NCBI GenBank assembly: GCA_014338405.1 | Contig: JTDE01000155.1 | Location: forward strand, 236,755-300,754 | DNA length: 64,000 bases | Direction of reading: 5' to 3' | From: Paragonimus skrjabini miyazakii | Taxonomy: Eukaryota > Platyhelminthes > Trematoda > Plagiorchiida > Troglotrematidae | Part shown: piece by piece, positions 1 through 11,499 of the stretch | How the letters are laid out: every line of letters begins with the position of its first letter | How positions within the stretch are numbered: position 1 is the first letter of the stretch | The notes under the pieces: model-generated | Database searches by the model: none | What the model was told of the DNA's origin: nothing | The model's input: the letters and a program-made list of their open reading frames with translations, nothing else | Program-made: the position numbers and the translations under genes

Positions 1-480
1 TTGAACTAGAGGTGACTATAGTTTGTATATAGTTTCGTTGAATGGCAAAGCCAGGAAAATACCTCTTGAACCATCTAAATGTACTCATTTTCCTTGTTTA
101 TCTTATTATGTACCTCAATGGATTTTGCCGAGTGACCGTTTGTTAGTAAGTTTTTCCTCGACGTCTCCTGTGCTCTTAGTTTATTAGGGATACACCTACG
201 TTTGGCTGTGAGAGGCAGGGTTTTGACCAAACCATAGTTATATGCTACTGGAGCAATTTGAGGTTGTTCGGACTCGTCAACCGGCGTTGTATGCACAAAT
301 GTGGTTCAGACAACTTATCGGGTTGTCCTGGTTCTGATTACGTAGCACTCGGTATGTTTGTAGGCGTGTCTAGCTAGTGTTTATCCTCATTTATCTTATG
401 TATATAATCTGCATGTTGTACAATTGTGGTTGATAAGAGTGAGTGAAATGTTAACGTATTTTGACATGTCTACTCTGCTG
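1..480. other. No gene seen
   Basis: Unique-looking AT-rich DNA. The longest open segment is short and has neither splice context nor recognisable protein composition. Nothing can be supported here. Confidence 0.6.
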
Positions 481-560
481 CCCTGACGCAGCGGTTAGAG
501 ATAACACAGTGTCACAAGACTCTTTGAGTTATCTACAGGTTGGAATCTACTACGACTGAA
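481..560 (+). repeat. Possible tRNA-derived SINE head
   Basis: A-box-like TGACGCAGCGG (about 484-494) is followed 54 bases later by a B-box-like GGTTGGAATCT (538-548), the spacing of an internal RNA polymerase III promoter. It resembles the head of the hammerhead SINE near 3.7 kb, but the downstream sequence does not match that family, so it may be another or very old family. No cloverleaf was found. Confidence 0.35.
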
Positions 561-599
561 AGACTATAACGAATCAACAGCCCACTTGCAGTCTTGATC

Positions 600-3370
600 C
601 ATAACAATCATAATTTTACGCATCACTTCCTATCAAAGAAGCACTTCATTTGTATGCAGGTATTAGCATTTGATCGCTGCAAGTGGTTGATCGACATCTG
701 CCCGACCAGGAAGACAGGTTGCAGATCCCAGAGTTGGCACATTGCCAAAGTGTGAATGACCTATCTGGGGATGTGTGCATTTGCTCCGCTGTATTGTGTT
801 ACCAGAATGGGAAAGGGAGGCGCCGATTTCCAATCGAGTTGCCAACCGAACTAATCTCATTCTAATCCGCATGTGTTCACTCGCGTGTGCGTACTACGCT
901 CCTGTTGGTTACTGTGTCGGTGTGTTTATGCATTCTACCGAAAGTATCCTAGCGATCGGCCGATCACACAGTAGTGGACACTTCCCCGGCTCAACCGAGT
1001 TCAACCGTTGTCCTGCCAAATTAAACCCGTCTCCCGTTAAGCAGTCGGTGGTTCAAAACCGGGGGGAGATACCCAACTGATGCACGAAAGAGGGTGACGA
1101 TGGCCCAGCAACCGAAGATTGGAACAATCCATATGCAAACAGGTTGTGTAATCGCCGTGTGATCCCTAGACTCGGCGACATGAGCGGACTGAATATGAGC
1201 CCATTGTTGTTGTCCGAACAAGAACCCGATGACAAAGTAAACGAACTGGTGACCGGTGTGCACTGGACAAGCAATCTTGAAAGTCCGTCGCGCGGTAATG
1301 GACTGAAACAGGATGAGGATTGTGAGGAAGTAGGTATGAGATGATTGTAATTTGGTGCTGCAGAGCGACCATCGTGAGGAATCGTGAAACTAAAACGGTT
1401 TTTTTCATTTGTTCGGTATGGACGGATTCAAGTAGTCCGAGCCGCGTTGACCGCAATACTTCGTCATTCAACAGTGCAGCTATTTTCTGCAATGGCACTG
1501 AAATCAACGGTTGTCATTACCTAAGCACAGTGATGGGAACAAGTACCATCAAAATGTAAGTGAGTTATTGTAATGGACCAGGTAAGATGAATGACTGAAG
1601 ATGGTTCTGGTCTAATAATATAACAAAATACTTTGACTTACAATAATCTGATCAGCAAAAGCTACTTGAGAATTTCCGGTACCTAGATGAGTTCAGCTAT
1701 TTCAATGATCAATATACAGGTTTGGGGCTAGGGGCCTAAGGTGCACGGGGTCCAGTCGATTTGTCTTATTCGGAATACCCGCGCGAACAGCCGGGAACTG
1801 GTGTAGACAGTGATGGTCGAATAGTTTGTCTACATTTCATGCACAAATAAGTCAGGTCTGTGGTCTTCAAAGCAGGAGTGAGGTTAAACAATTAGACTGA
1901 ATGCTCAGTTTAAACCAGTACCGATACCCTTTACACACCATAGATGATAAAGATTTGTTACTACGCCACTAGCCTTCATTATTCCCATAGACATACTGTC
2001 ATAAGCTGAGTAACTGACGCTATCTATATAACAGGGTCCGGTCCCACCCGATCTTGTAACAATATCCCATACTTCGAGGACACAAAGTATATACCGTACT
2101 GGTCAGTCCTTATTAATTCCAGTCAACTTGGGTTGCGTGTTGTTTGAAGAAAACCAATATCAAAGAAAAATCATTTTCAGCTGTATATTCAATGTTGAAC
2201 AACTTACTACCCGGCATACGTAGACCATCTGGTACTCTTTCTCGTAAAGAAAAAGAAGGGATGGAATAAATTGCGTTTGATGAACGTTGTTTAAAATAGA
2301 GATCGCCCGAGGTAGGTGCCCATAAACGGGTAGTTTGTAGTCATAAGAGACATATAGGGTTCTTTTTTAATGTTTCACTTCACTGGGACTCTTCTACGAC
2401 AGAGGTAGCCCCAGATGTCTTATGGGACAGTTGCATCATAAGCTTTCAGGTCCGAAAATCTCACTACTGTTGGCTGGGAAAAGAAGTGTCGCTGGTTGTG
2501 TCTCTGTCAAAGATGATCGGTACACCTGTGGTCAGGTGGAAAATCTAACCCTGATTTCCATTTTTTGGTCTCGATGTGTCTTCTGGAAGTCGTTGTATTT
2601 TAAAACCTGTAAATAACCATGCCGTGATAGAAACAAGCCTACAAACTACTTGGTTGTCATACAATGTCTTGGCATCTCTTGTGAGGCTGGTGATGCCTGC
2701 TGAAAAATGCTCTTCGGGATGCGTTTCTTCTGTTTACATATGAAATGGAAATTTGTGAACCGTTTAGACAACAATCTCTTTCGCTCTCTCTCTATATCCT
2801 TTGTGAAAACCACTGATCAGACTTAGGCTAATTTGGTAGCTTGTCTTATTCTTAATGCATACAACGCCAACCGGTTAGGTTGGTTGCGTCAAATGTTGCC
2901 CACATGCCAGTGAATTATCATGCCATTTTCCAGAACAGGACTAAACCGTTGGCCTTCTTGCGCATAGATTTCTACCATTAATCTCAGTCAAAATTTCATA
3001 CCATTGGGTACAACTTACCCATAATGTTTAAAAGCGTTTGTTAAGAATATGGGATGTTTTCTATTATAACTTTCCTAGTGTGAGATAAATATTCTGAAAC
3101 ACTAGTTCTTGGTTTGCCATCGAAACTAATGCATATTTAGTCGAGTATGTTCTCGCTGAGCACGATTCCGGGAATAATTTTTCCAAAGAAACATTGATGA
3201 ATTTCTAGCAAATCCATAAAACATTTAACAACCGATAGTACGATGTATTCATATCTATTTCCGAGTAAAGTATACTATATAATCCTAGGAAGTAAGAAAA
3301 TTTACAATTACCTACACTTTGCAACTTCTGCCCTGTTAATGGTAAGCTGCTTCGCAGTTGGGCCATTTAA
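600..3370. other. No gene seen
   Basis: Mixed-composition DNA. Overlapping short frames on both strands at 0.66-1.5 kb reflect locally higher GC rather than a clear gene. An acceptor-like tract near 2180 leads into only a few open codons. No repeat family was recognised. Confidence 0.5.
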
Positions 3371-3375
3371 CAATA

Positions 3376-3487
3376 AATTCGAAAGGGGTCGACTGGAAAA
3401 TCTAAAGGAATACGACGACTGCGATCAGTTGTAGGTGATGTTCAATCTATATGAAAACCAAAATCCCCTACTACTCATCAGTAATCA
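3376..3487 (+). repeat. Hammerhead SINE, 3' fragment
   Basis: This stretch matches the 3' half of the SINE at 3665-3918: a segment ending GTCGACTGGAAAATCT, then a GGAATACGACGACTGCGATC block, then TGATGTTCAATCTATATGAAA and a tail with CTACTACTCATCAGTAA. The tRNA-like head and the ribozyme are missing or too diverged to see, so it is a truncated copy lying just upstream of a fuller copy on the same strand. Confidence 0.75.
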
Positions 3488-3664
3488 AACTACCGCTCAA
3501 CGAGTTAATGCTTCTGTGATTTCAACTTGGGGAGAAATCCGAATCGTGGAGTCATCCGTTGGAATTGATATAACAGTTTATGTGTCTCCTATGAAGACGA
3601 TCGGACAATCATAGCATTACCCACAAGCGAAAGTGGTTGAACGTTCTCATATGATAATTCGGTC

Positions 3665-3918
3665 GTGCCTAACGTGAAGTCAATGGCGCAGCGGTAAACA
3701 CGGTTGCCTCAAGAACAACGTGGCCGTGGTTCAAGTCCCGGCAGTGGCGATGATATGCACTACTGACGAGCTTTAATGAGAGTGAAACTCGAGTCTAGTG
3801 CTTGTTCTGTTCGAGAGGGTCCGACTGAACAGTCTATGGGAATGCGACAGCTGCGTTCACTTGTGGGCGATGTTTAATCTATATGAAAAACCTAAATCTC
3901 ATAATACTCGTCAGTAAA
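3665..3918 (+). repeat. tRNA-derived SINE with hammerhead ribozyme
   Basis: A roughly 254-base retroposon. The head has an A box TGGCGCAGCGG (3684-3694) and a B box GGTTCAAGTCC (3728-3738), a canonical internal Pol III promoter. A complete type I hammerhead follows (3757-3801), then a body and a tail ending near CTCGTCAGTAAA. Related copies are at 3376, 57434/58361 and, on the minus strand, 58187; weak ones are at 38117 and 63335. Schistosome Sm-alpha retroposons are the known precedent for a Pol III SINE with a hammerhead. Assignment to that superfamily is by architecture, not by alignment. Confidence 0.85.
3757..3801 (+). ncRNA. Hammerhead ribozyme, type I, in SINE
   Basis: All core parts are present in order. 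Stem I is GCACTA (3757-3762) pairing with TAGTGC (3796-3801), six perfect pairs. The CUGANGA core is CTGACGA (3763-3769). Stem II is 3770-3783, five pairs including wobbles around a four-base loop. GAAA is 3784-3787. A minimal stem III with a TCGA loop leads to GTC (3793-3795), and self-cleavage is expected after C3795. Minimal stem III hammerheads are known from retroposons and Penelope-like elements, often active as dimers. Activity here is inferred from structure only. Confidence 0.85.
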
Positions 3919-3919
3919 T

Positions 3920-6900
3920 AACTTCAGTAGTTTGGCTGAGTCAAATTACTTTCACATGAGAGGATATCACGTTTTATAGTTGGTAAATAAGGATTATTGC
4001 TGGTAGATTGAAGTCTATGGGAGGAGAAGGAGCAAAAATGAGGAAGGTAATTAGTATACTTTCCTGCAACATCAATGAACCTAACCCCGTGACCTACCGA
4101 ATACATCCCTATGCTGATGTTTAATCATCGGTTAACGGTCAACGGCCAATGTGCGTGATGATGACCGGACACAGCTAAGTACAAACAACTACATACTGGC
4201 TAGTAGAAACAACAGCTTGCACAAACAAATGTGTTCCCCAAATAATTACCATGAAGGTAGAGTGTACTCCACTTTTCAGCAGGTTTAAATGGTGAATCTC
4301 TTGCCGATAAACAAGTTTTGATTGAACTATTTTAATATTTTTTTGTATATGTTTAGTTTCTCTTGTGCCAAATTCCCACTACAATACCATAAGATAGTAC
4401 TCAAGTACTCAATGCCTGCTGGAACAGTATGAAGCAAATTAAAGAGTGCCCTTGAATAACTGAAGAACAGATCAATCGCAAAACAAGTATGGATACACGG
4501 ATTATGAGACTAAGTCATTATAAGACAAATCACTCAAATGTGAATGATGATCGGTGTTTGTTTAGGAATTGCTCAAGTTTCACCATGGAACCATTTTCAA
4601 AGACGACGGCAAGTATAGGAAAATTTTTTTCCAATGGCCTGTTTCAATCTAGACAGGAAGACTGCCACTTTCAAGGGAAACACGTTTCAAGAACCACAAA
4701 GCGAGTTGTAAAAATTAGTTGCACGGACTACACATAAACTCATAAAGTTTTCGAGACGGATCATACTTTAAATTCAAAGCGTCTACAGGCCTTGCAACAT
4801 GTGCCAGAACTTTGACTGGTTGGTCAACTCAAATGGTGGAACCGGAATTCGTATGCTTACTGCACGCGTTCGTAGGCAGTTGATGACATCAACACTCGTT
4901 ACAAACTTGTCCACGCACTCGTAGCAAAAAGAAGTCGTTCTTTACTCCACGTAATCCACTTTGTTCACATTTAGGAATTGCGTTTGCAGCAGGATGGATC
5001 GGGATTGCTTCCTAAATCACGTGATGGGGCCAGCAACTAACCTTTTGAAATCATTTGAAATCAAAGGTTAATCAACTGTCGCCTTGAGTTGCGCGAAGGT
5101 TGTAGTATTTTATCTTTATCACACTCCACAATCCCTGCCTATGTGCCCAAAAACAATTCGTACAAACCCTCCACCTCCCCTGGCCAATCATTCCATACCC
5201 ACTTGAAACCCGAGCAAGCGTGAATCGCTCGACACTGATGAACGCATTTTTCATGACAGGCACGTGTAACAATTCAACACGTTCACCAACACTCCCACCT
5301 CCACCCCCATCCTCAGTAGACTGTGATTCGTACCACTCCTGAGATTTTTCATGACCAATTTGACACGTGATAATTTTCATATATAACTTGCACTTACCCT
5401 TTGTAATTGTAAGAGCCTGATGAGAATGACCGAAAACAGCTGTTTGCAAAATTGACTTCTTATTTTATTTTCTGTCAAATTACAGCGATATAAAATTTGC
5501 ATACCGCTCATGAAGTAGTACACAACAGGTGATTCCGTGTTCTACAAGAAGCTATACATACTATGAATACCAATGAATGACAGAACCCCAAGTCCTTGAG
5601 ATCGTCGCGGTCAAACTCTTTCATGACGATCCGTTAAAGTCCATTTCCGCGTACACGTTTTATCTGATTTTGTGATAACTATTTCACACCGATCGACTCG
5701 AACATTTAGCATATCAGTTGCATGAAAATCATCAGCAATGGTTCACTAACTAGCAGGATAAAGCAGACCAGGCAAGTGCACTAGCCTGCTGATATTTCAA
5801 GTCGAATAGTACAAATGTCTGCCTTTGGATGCATTAACCTTGTCACCGGTTGCCTGCAAGCAGAATCTACACCGAATATTAACTTGACTGTTCCAAGATT
5901 AACTCTAGGACATACGGGCTTTTTGTGTAGCTAAGACCAGTTTTTGTTCATTGCAGATTACACTATGAAGCGCCCCAAGGAAATTCAATTGTCCTAAGGG
6001 TCCAACCGACAGTGTATGTGTTGTATGCATACCATGCACGCTTGCATTACTTGTCCATTTACTACGAGGTGCACTGGGGGAAGATTCGACGCCATTGCAA
6101 TCAAATGTGAAATACTTTGCATGAAGTGGATTGCATGTTTTTCTGAACAGAATGTTATCCAGCAATCCACCTAGTTGATGTAGGTTGTCGTGTTAACAAA
6201 ATCGTCAGTCTGATATGAACGAGAATGTCTTTGCTGAAAGGAATCCAGTTGTTGACTTGCCATACTCCGGCTGATTTTCCGCGTTTTCACTTATCCGTTC
6301 TAACTAAAAACTTATTATCACCGTTGTTCTCAGTGTAAGCTAAGAGAAAATAACCTGTTTTCTGTAGCTTATTTGAAAATATGCTGTTCACTGATTTCCT
6401 GGCCATGGTCCTTTGCTGTAGAGATCGGGTACAAAGATTAAAAACGAACACTCTTAGAAGGTAGGGGAAGTACTACTTCGTTTTATTCTACAGCTGCTCG
6501 GTTCCATCTAGTCAATGAGTCCAAGTTATTTCCAACTAGATTGCACACGCCCTGTGTTCTTACAAACGTGTGGATACGAGTGATAGTGTCAGTCCTGTAT
6601 CCCCATTTCTTGTAGTTAGCGTGACGGCCTAGAATTCCGACCTACTTGGTCTGGACACACGTGACGTGTCATTGCAGTTATGGCAACCTCTATGCACAAC
6701 CGCGACAGGTGATGCAATAACCGCCGTCCCAGCAACAATAAGCAATCTTCCGGATGAGCTGGAATTAATGGCAATACTGGCGAGAAAGGCAAAGTAATTA
6801 CGTCACCCAATGTATGTAGTCTGTTGCCAAGTCAAGTGAACCTGAATTGGTAACCGAGCTGGCAGATGGTCTGAGTAGATTACACTTGTGAAGGGTTACT

Positions 6901-9022
6901 TGAATAGGTGACAGGCTGTAAAATGTTATGCGTGGCCAAAACTGGTTGCCTAAACTGTTTTGATTAACTGTGAATCTCTTGAGCACTATGAGTAAAGATG
7001 AAATACGGAACACACGATAACCAACCTAAAACATTTTACTGGTGTTCGACAAAAATTCTCATGCTTTTTGATACTTTAGTAGTAAAGTGTAGACTCTAAT
7101 GTACGAGACAATTCATAGTTGTACAAACAACACCTGCACATAAAAAATGCTAGTTGATTCACCGTGGCTGCTTCGCATCTGCTCTCTTTAACCAGCATTA
7201 GTCGGCATTAGTCCGACTCCTTGAATGCACCGTTCCTGCACGCAAATGTTTATCTAACAGGCACTGATATGAGGTGAACATTTTTTCTAACCCTCAATGT
7301 TTGACATCCCCACAATGATGAGTTGGTGCTCTGGTGAGTAGACTGTCCAGCCAGTGTGTCGTGGGGCAGTTGTGTTTCCTTCTCACCCCGCCTTCCCCGA
7401 CGCTAGCCACCCCTGTGTTTATCTATGCTGTAGATAGATTTTTAGAAACTACGGTCTCTAAATATGTCCACAGAGTCATTGCAAGTTGGTCTGCGTATTG
7501 TCGGTATGTCAGTTTGGGCTGGCTACACCGCCAGTGGCAGCAGCCAGGAGTACCGTGAGTGTCACAGTCTTTCGTACACATATGGGACAGTGTGCTGCTA
7601 ACACAAAATTGCAAAACATACAACCAGGTTTGAAGGGTGTAGTTGTGGGGACAAGTGGTATTGAAACCATGCCACAGGTGTCCAGGTGTGGACATGCATG
7701 AGCGTAGAGTGCGGACACGGAAACCGGAACAAAAGTTGATGGATAGGAGAACATCTGCCTGAAGCGACTATTGAGCACTCTAGGATAAACGTGTACGCGT
7801 GCTCAGACAGAGTGTTAGTGTGCAAGCTGAGCCCGAGTCAATAATAAATTCTATCGTTGTGTGAAATAGAATCGACTCAGTGTGTGCCATCTGAAGGCAC
7901 TGTTTCCTGCCTAAAGTGGACAACTGCGAGACTGATCGAATTTGTCCGATCGGGAACGATTTAAGACAAGTGTGGAATGTTGTAAGCCGATCAGCTAGTT
8001 TTCAAGAATATGAAGAACTGAACAGCTTTATGATTGAAAATCATTCATTTTCCCAGCTACTTATTTGGTTGACATCATCAGTTTATTGTAACATTCCGTT
8101 GGGTGAGTTCACCCAAAGGAGTGAGTGATGAGAATTACTCCGAAGCAAATTGTGGTAACAGTTGAACATATTGAATAGAATTTTTAACTGAAGCATTCAC
8201 ATTTTCTTACTACTTCTCCTCCTTCTCGTCTTTGAAGTCGTTGACATTTTTGAAGACTCAGAATTTAATCACCTTTTACTCTTGACGTCTATTCAACCGA
8301 GCTTAATATGTTTAGAATCGACCGTATGTGTTTCTAACATTAGCTCTTCTACGAGTAGTTTCTACGCTTCACAGAGATTGTGGTTGTTTGTAACGTGCAT
8401 TTCACAGATGCGTAAAACGAACTGCTGAAAGCTTCCTTCTCAACTAAGGTATTTGGTGTTAATTAACTGGGAAAAGTTATCACTAGACAGTTATAACTAA
8501 TACATGATATTTCTAGGATTGAACCGAAAGGCAGACGTTGAGGGATAATGTTAGGCCGTTGCGGATGGTGGTTGAATCAGTCAGGCAATCAGAAACATAG
8601 TTGATCGAACCGCATTAACACAATTACTTCTACAACTGATACTATGATATATATCACTTGTTGTGAATCGCAAACTACACAATTTCATCCAAAGCGATTG
8701 TAACAGAAATGAGCATGAAAAGTTATAAAAAGAGAATTAGAGTCAAGCTGACTGTCAAACGCAGGATGTTGCATGAAATTAAGTGGTAAACGAATGGCAT
8801 ATCTCCTCAGTCAGAGTGGTAGTGACAGATGACACAAACATCACCAAGTAAAATGTTCTGTGTGACTGTTAAGAAAGAAAATTTTATAATAATCAAACTA
8901 TCCGGAAAATTCAACGATTGTTCAGAGCATCGGAGTACTAATGTGGGGGATTGCCAGGCAGGAAGTGCGAGCATTCCAGCTCTCGGCGGAATACCCCAAC
9001 ACAAGGAGGAGGTGCGTTCAAA
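3920..9022. other. Largely unannotated; one possible exon
   Basis: Apart from the open segment at 5072-5449, nothing is recognised. A stretch around 7.3-7.9 kb is denser in overlapping frames and ends in a CGAGTCAATAATAAATTC tract with a polyadenylation-type AATAAA. That could be a decayed LTR or a 3' end, but no partner LTR or coding region was found. Confidence 0.4.
5072..5449 (-). CDS. Open segment of 125 codons, unrecognised
   Basis: A minus-strand frame with fairly protein-like composition: a Gly run (DGGGGGSVGER) in the middle and a Trp/Cys-containing end (WRVCTNCFWAHRQGLWS). Inside it are a possible donor (AAAGG followed by GTAAGTG) and an acceptor-like AATCTCAG, so if genuine it may be two exons with a short intron rather than one. 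No family is recognised. The Gly run comes from a CCACCTCCACC-type low-complexity tract, which also keeps frames open by chance. Confidence 0.25.
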   Translation of the reverse strand: MQTAVFGHSHQALTITKGKCKLYMKIITCQIGHEKSQEWYESQSTEDGGGGGSVGERVELLHVPVMKNAFISVERFTLARVSSGYGMIGQGRWRVCTNCFWAHRQGLWSVIKIKYYNLRATQGDS

Positions 9023-9371
9023 NNNNNNNNNNNNNNNNNNNNNNNNNNNNNNNNNNNNNNNNNNNNNNNNNNNNNNNNNNNNNNNNNNNNNNNNNNNNNN
9101 NNNNNNNNNNNNNNNNNNNNNNNNNNNNNNNNNNNNNNNNNNNNNNNNNNNNNNNNNNNNNNNNNNNNNNNNNNNNNNNNNNNNNNNNNNNNNNNNNNNN
9201 NNNNNNNNNNNNNNNNNNNNNNNNNNNNNNNNNNNNNNNNNNNNNNNNNNNNNNNNNNNNNNNNNNNNNNNNNNNNNNNNNNNNNNNNNNNNNNNNNNNN
9301 NNNNNNNNNNNNNNNNNNNNNNNNNNNNNNNNNNNNNNNNNNNNNNNNNNNNNNNNNNNNNNNNNNNNNNN
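9023..9371. other. Assembly gap (349 N)
   Basis: A run of undetermined bases. Translations that span it are artefacts. Its true length may be an estimate. Confidence 0.99.
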
Positions 9372-9660
9372 GTGGACTGGAATTGTGATTCAAAATCGCG
9401 AGCGCTCGTGTGGCATGGTAACTAGCCAGATTGTGCTTTATTGGACGCCCTTTCGCTACACTAATACAGTCAAGATTCCCACGTCGGGAAGAAAAACTTT
9501 CCCTTCATATTAAGACGTCCGCCCAAAGGAGAGACAACAGTCTCTCACACACGCAGTTGTCAGTAATTTTCTAGGAATCCAGAAGAGCCAGTGATTGTAA
9601 AATTGAGTAGTCCCAGTAGAAGATTGCATGAGGATGGATCAATGATTTCACCGAATGCGA

Positions 9661-10124
9661 TGATAACAAGAGTTTGAAAGGAAGAGTCAACGTCGCACCT
9701 CATAGTATGGAGGATCGATTGAATGGCGATTTTATGACATAAGTTCCATAATTTCCAGTCTTATCGGCCCAAGCAGCCTGGCTCCGACAGTCCTCCACTA
9801 TGCTGATGCCAAGTACCACAGTCTTCTCACCATAAATCACGAACACGTCGGGCTGGACGACTGAGGTTGGCGTTGATACTAGTAGCTCCTCGAAAAGTGC
9901 GTAACCGAATTGCGTGGTCTTTTTCGAAGATTATTTGCTATTCGATTGAGCTCAGCGCAACGTTCCTCGTGTGTGATCCAACAAGACTGAAGAATGTGAG
10001 CAAGGCTTTCTGGTTGACCGCAGTCTGAGTGGTTACCTCGGCCACACCGAGAGTTCCGGATCACAGTCCTTAGAATGCTGCACGGTGGTTCACGGTGCGA
10101 GTGAAAATGTTGAGAAAGGTGCAA
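9661..10124 (-). pseudogene. Zinc knuckle and restriction-like endonuclease remnant
   Basis: Near 10000-10060 the minus strand encodes CGRGNHSDCGQPESLAHILQ followed by SCW, fitting the C-x-C...H-x4-C knuckle that precedes the endonuclease in R2-type proteins. Further on (about 9727-9870) comes VVQPDVFVIYGEKTVVLGIS then AAWADKTGNYGTYV, matching the layout of the PD-(D/E)XK-like nuclease core of those elements: a PD pair, a charged strand about a dozen residues later, and a K near an aromatic. In-frame stops and a frame change show it is not functional. It is the C-terminal part of the same minus-strand element as the RT remnant above it. Confidence 0.65.
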
Positions 10125-10749
10125 TTCGGATAGGGTAGCTAACCAATGGCGAGTGGAGAGCTGACCACTCCTTGCTGAACATGATCATGATAAAGACTGT
10201 TCATCTATACCACGTGATATTACTCTCTTCTCATCAATTTTACACCACAAACGTGTACAGGGCCGTTAAGGTCCCTCATGATGTGAACAGACGAATAGGC
10301 TATAACCATGTTCATCAGAATCTGGCAGTGACCGGAACGCAGTCTCGCCACTAGTCAGTTTGTACAAACTGGGGATGGTGGTGGTTAAACTGGGAATGCA
10401 AAGCCTACCAAGACGGACTGAAGTGTAGACGTAACTGGTTGGCGTGTCATTTTGAAAGCAAAGCCAGTGCCGAACAAATTGACGGACTGTACAATCTTAG
10501 AATATATTACGGTAAACTGGGCTTAAGACTAACGAATGATTGATTTCTCGAATCAGATGCTGTCTCAAAAAGTTAGCACGCAGGTGCAGTTTTACAGGTG
10601 TTTTGGTGGTTTCACCTAGTGCCTTACGGAGATGAAGTCAATGAATAGTGGTAGATTTATCCTTCCAGGCGAACGGAATAGGTACGTAAATCATCCTGTC
10701 GGAGGTGATCATTGAAAGGGTAGCGTCCAAACCAAATTGAATGACGTTC

Positions 10750-11298
10750 TTAGCAATAGTTGTGGTGGTCACCACAAGTTACCATCAGCTTCGTCTTCTG
10801 ACAGATGGTTTTCAACCGGATTAACTTCAGAGCCTTGACTAGAGATTCACACTTCTCCGAGAAACGCACCGAACTCTCCACCACGAGGATCAGAGTATCA
10901 ACGTAGGCGAAACCGATGATCATAGTCTCGTGAAGGTGGCAACTCAACCAATGCCCTGAAGAATAGCAGAGGTGATAACGGTCGGCCTGGCAAACATTGT
11001 ACAGGGATCGGATGGCATAGCCTTCAAGTGTAGCAGATGCCTTGCAATAGAAGTGAACGATACAATGTGCTGTAAGTTGAGGAACATCGAAGGTCTCGAT
11101 CTATCTAATGATCATGTTCGGTGATACAACACCAAATGCCTTGAACACGTCAAGAAACGCTGCACAAGAGCTGGAATATGTTAAGCATGAGTTTCGCAGC
11201 AGCGTATGAAATAATGAGGTCGATTTGGTAGAAGAGATTACGGTACAGCAAAGCGAATTGAAAGGCGGGCCATTGCAATCGCGTGTCTCACTGATCAA
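10750..11298 (-). pseudogene. Reverse transcriptase remnant (R2/NeSL-type)
   Basis: Three RT landmarks appear in the right order on the minus strand: FLDVFKAFGVVS (usual FLDxxKAFD), GRPLSPLLF (usual QGxPLSPLLF) and GFAYVDTLIL (usual FADDxxL). The catalytic Asp positions are altered (the KAFG Gly, and YVD for ADD), and there is a stop just after MIIR plus at least one frameshift between the second and third landmarks. The protein therefore cannot be active. An ENCESLVKALKL-like helix region after the third landmark is typical of the thumb side. Confidence 0.7.
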
Positions 11299-11499
11299 CT
11301 CAATGTCTTATGAAAACAACGTAACAACGTTGAAGATGGGGCGATGGTTCTGTGATCGCTCGGAGAAGACGAGTTATTCGCTGTGGGACCATATAGGCGC
11401 GGAAGCAGACTGGACAGTTCTCAGTTAGCAGGATGTTGAAATATCCGGCTAAGATATCGGCTTTCCTACAGTAGCCTCCCGTAAACTGGAGTGATGTTT

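Larger units (their letters stand above)
9650..11480 (-). mobile_element. Decayed R2/NeSL-type non-LTR retrotransposon
   Basis: Read on the minus strand, the order is: an upstream segment LAGYFNILLTENCPVC and a degenerate RPIT-like RITRLLRAIT (about 11340-11450); an RT catalytic-region motif AAFLDVFKAFGVVSPNMIIR (about 11107-11166); GRPLSPLLF (about 10960-10986); a degraded FADD box IGFAYVDTLILVVES (about 10875-10925); a Cys/His knuckle; and a restriction-like endonuclease. That order (RT, then CCHC knuckle, then REL endonuclease) defines the R2/NeSL/CRE branch, unlike the N-terminal APE endonuclease of RTE or CR1. Stops and frame changes separate the blocks, so the copy is dead. The 5' limit is not defined and it may reach about 12.0 kb. 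Confidence 0.75.

Noticed and set aside
2422..2616. 64-codon plus-strand frame with tryptophans and cysteines
   Set aside because: No acceptor, domain or repeat context; compatible with chance.
8829..9513. Long frames of 145-198 codons on both strands
   Set aside because: They run through the 349 undetermined bases and are artefacts of the gap.
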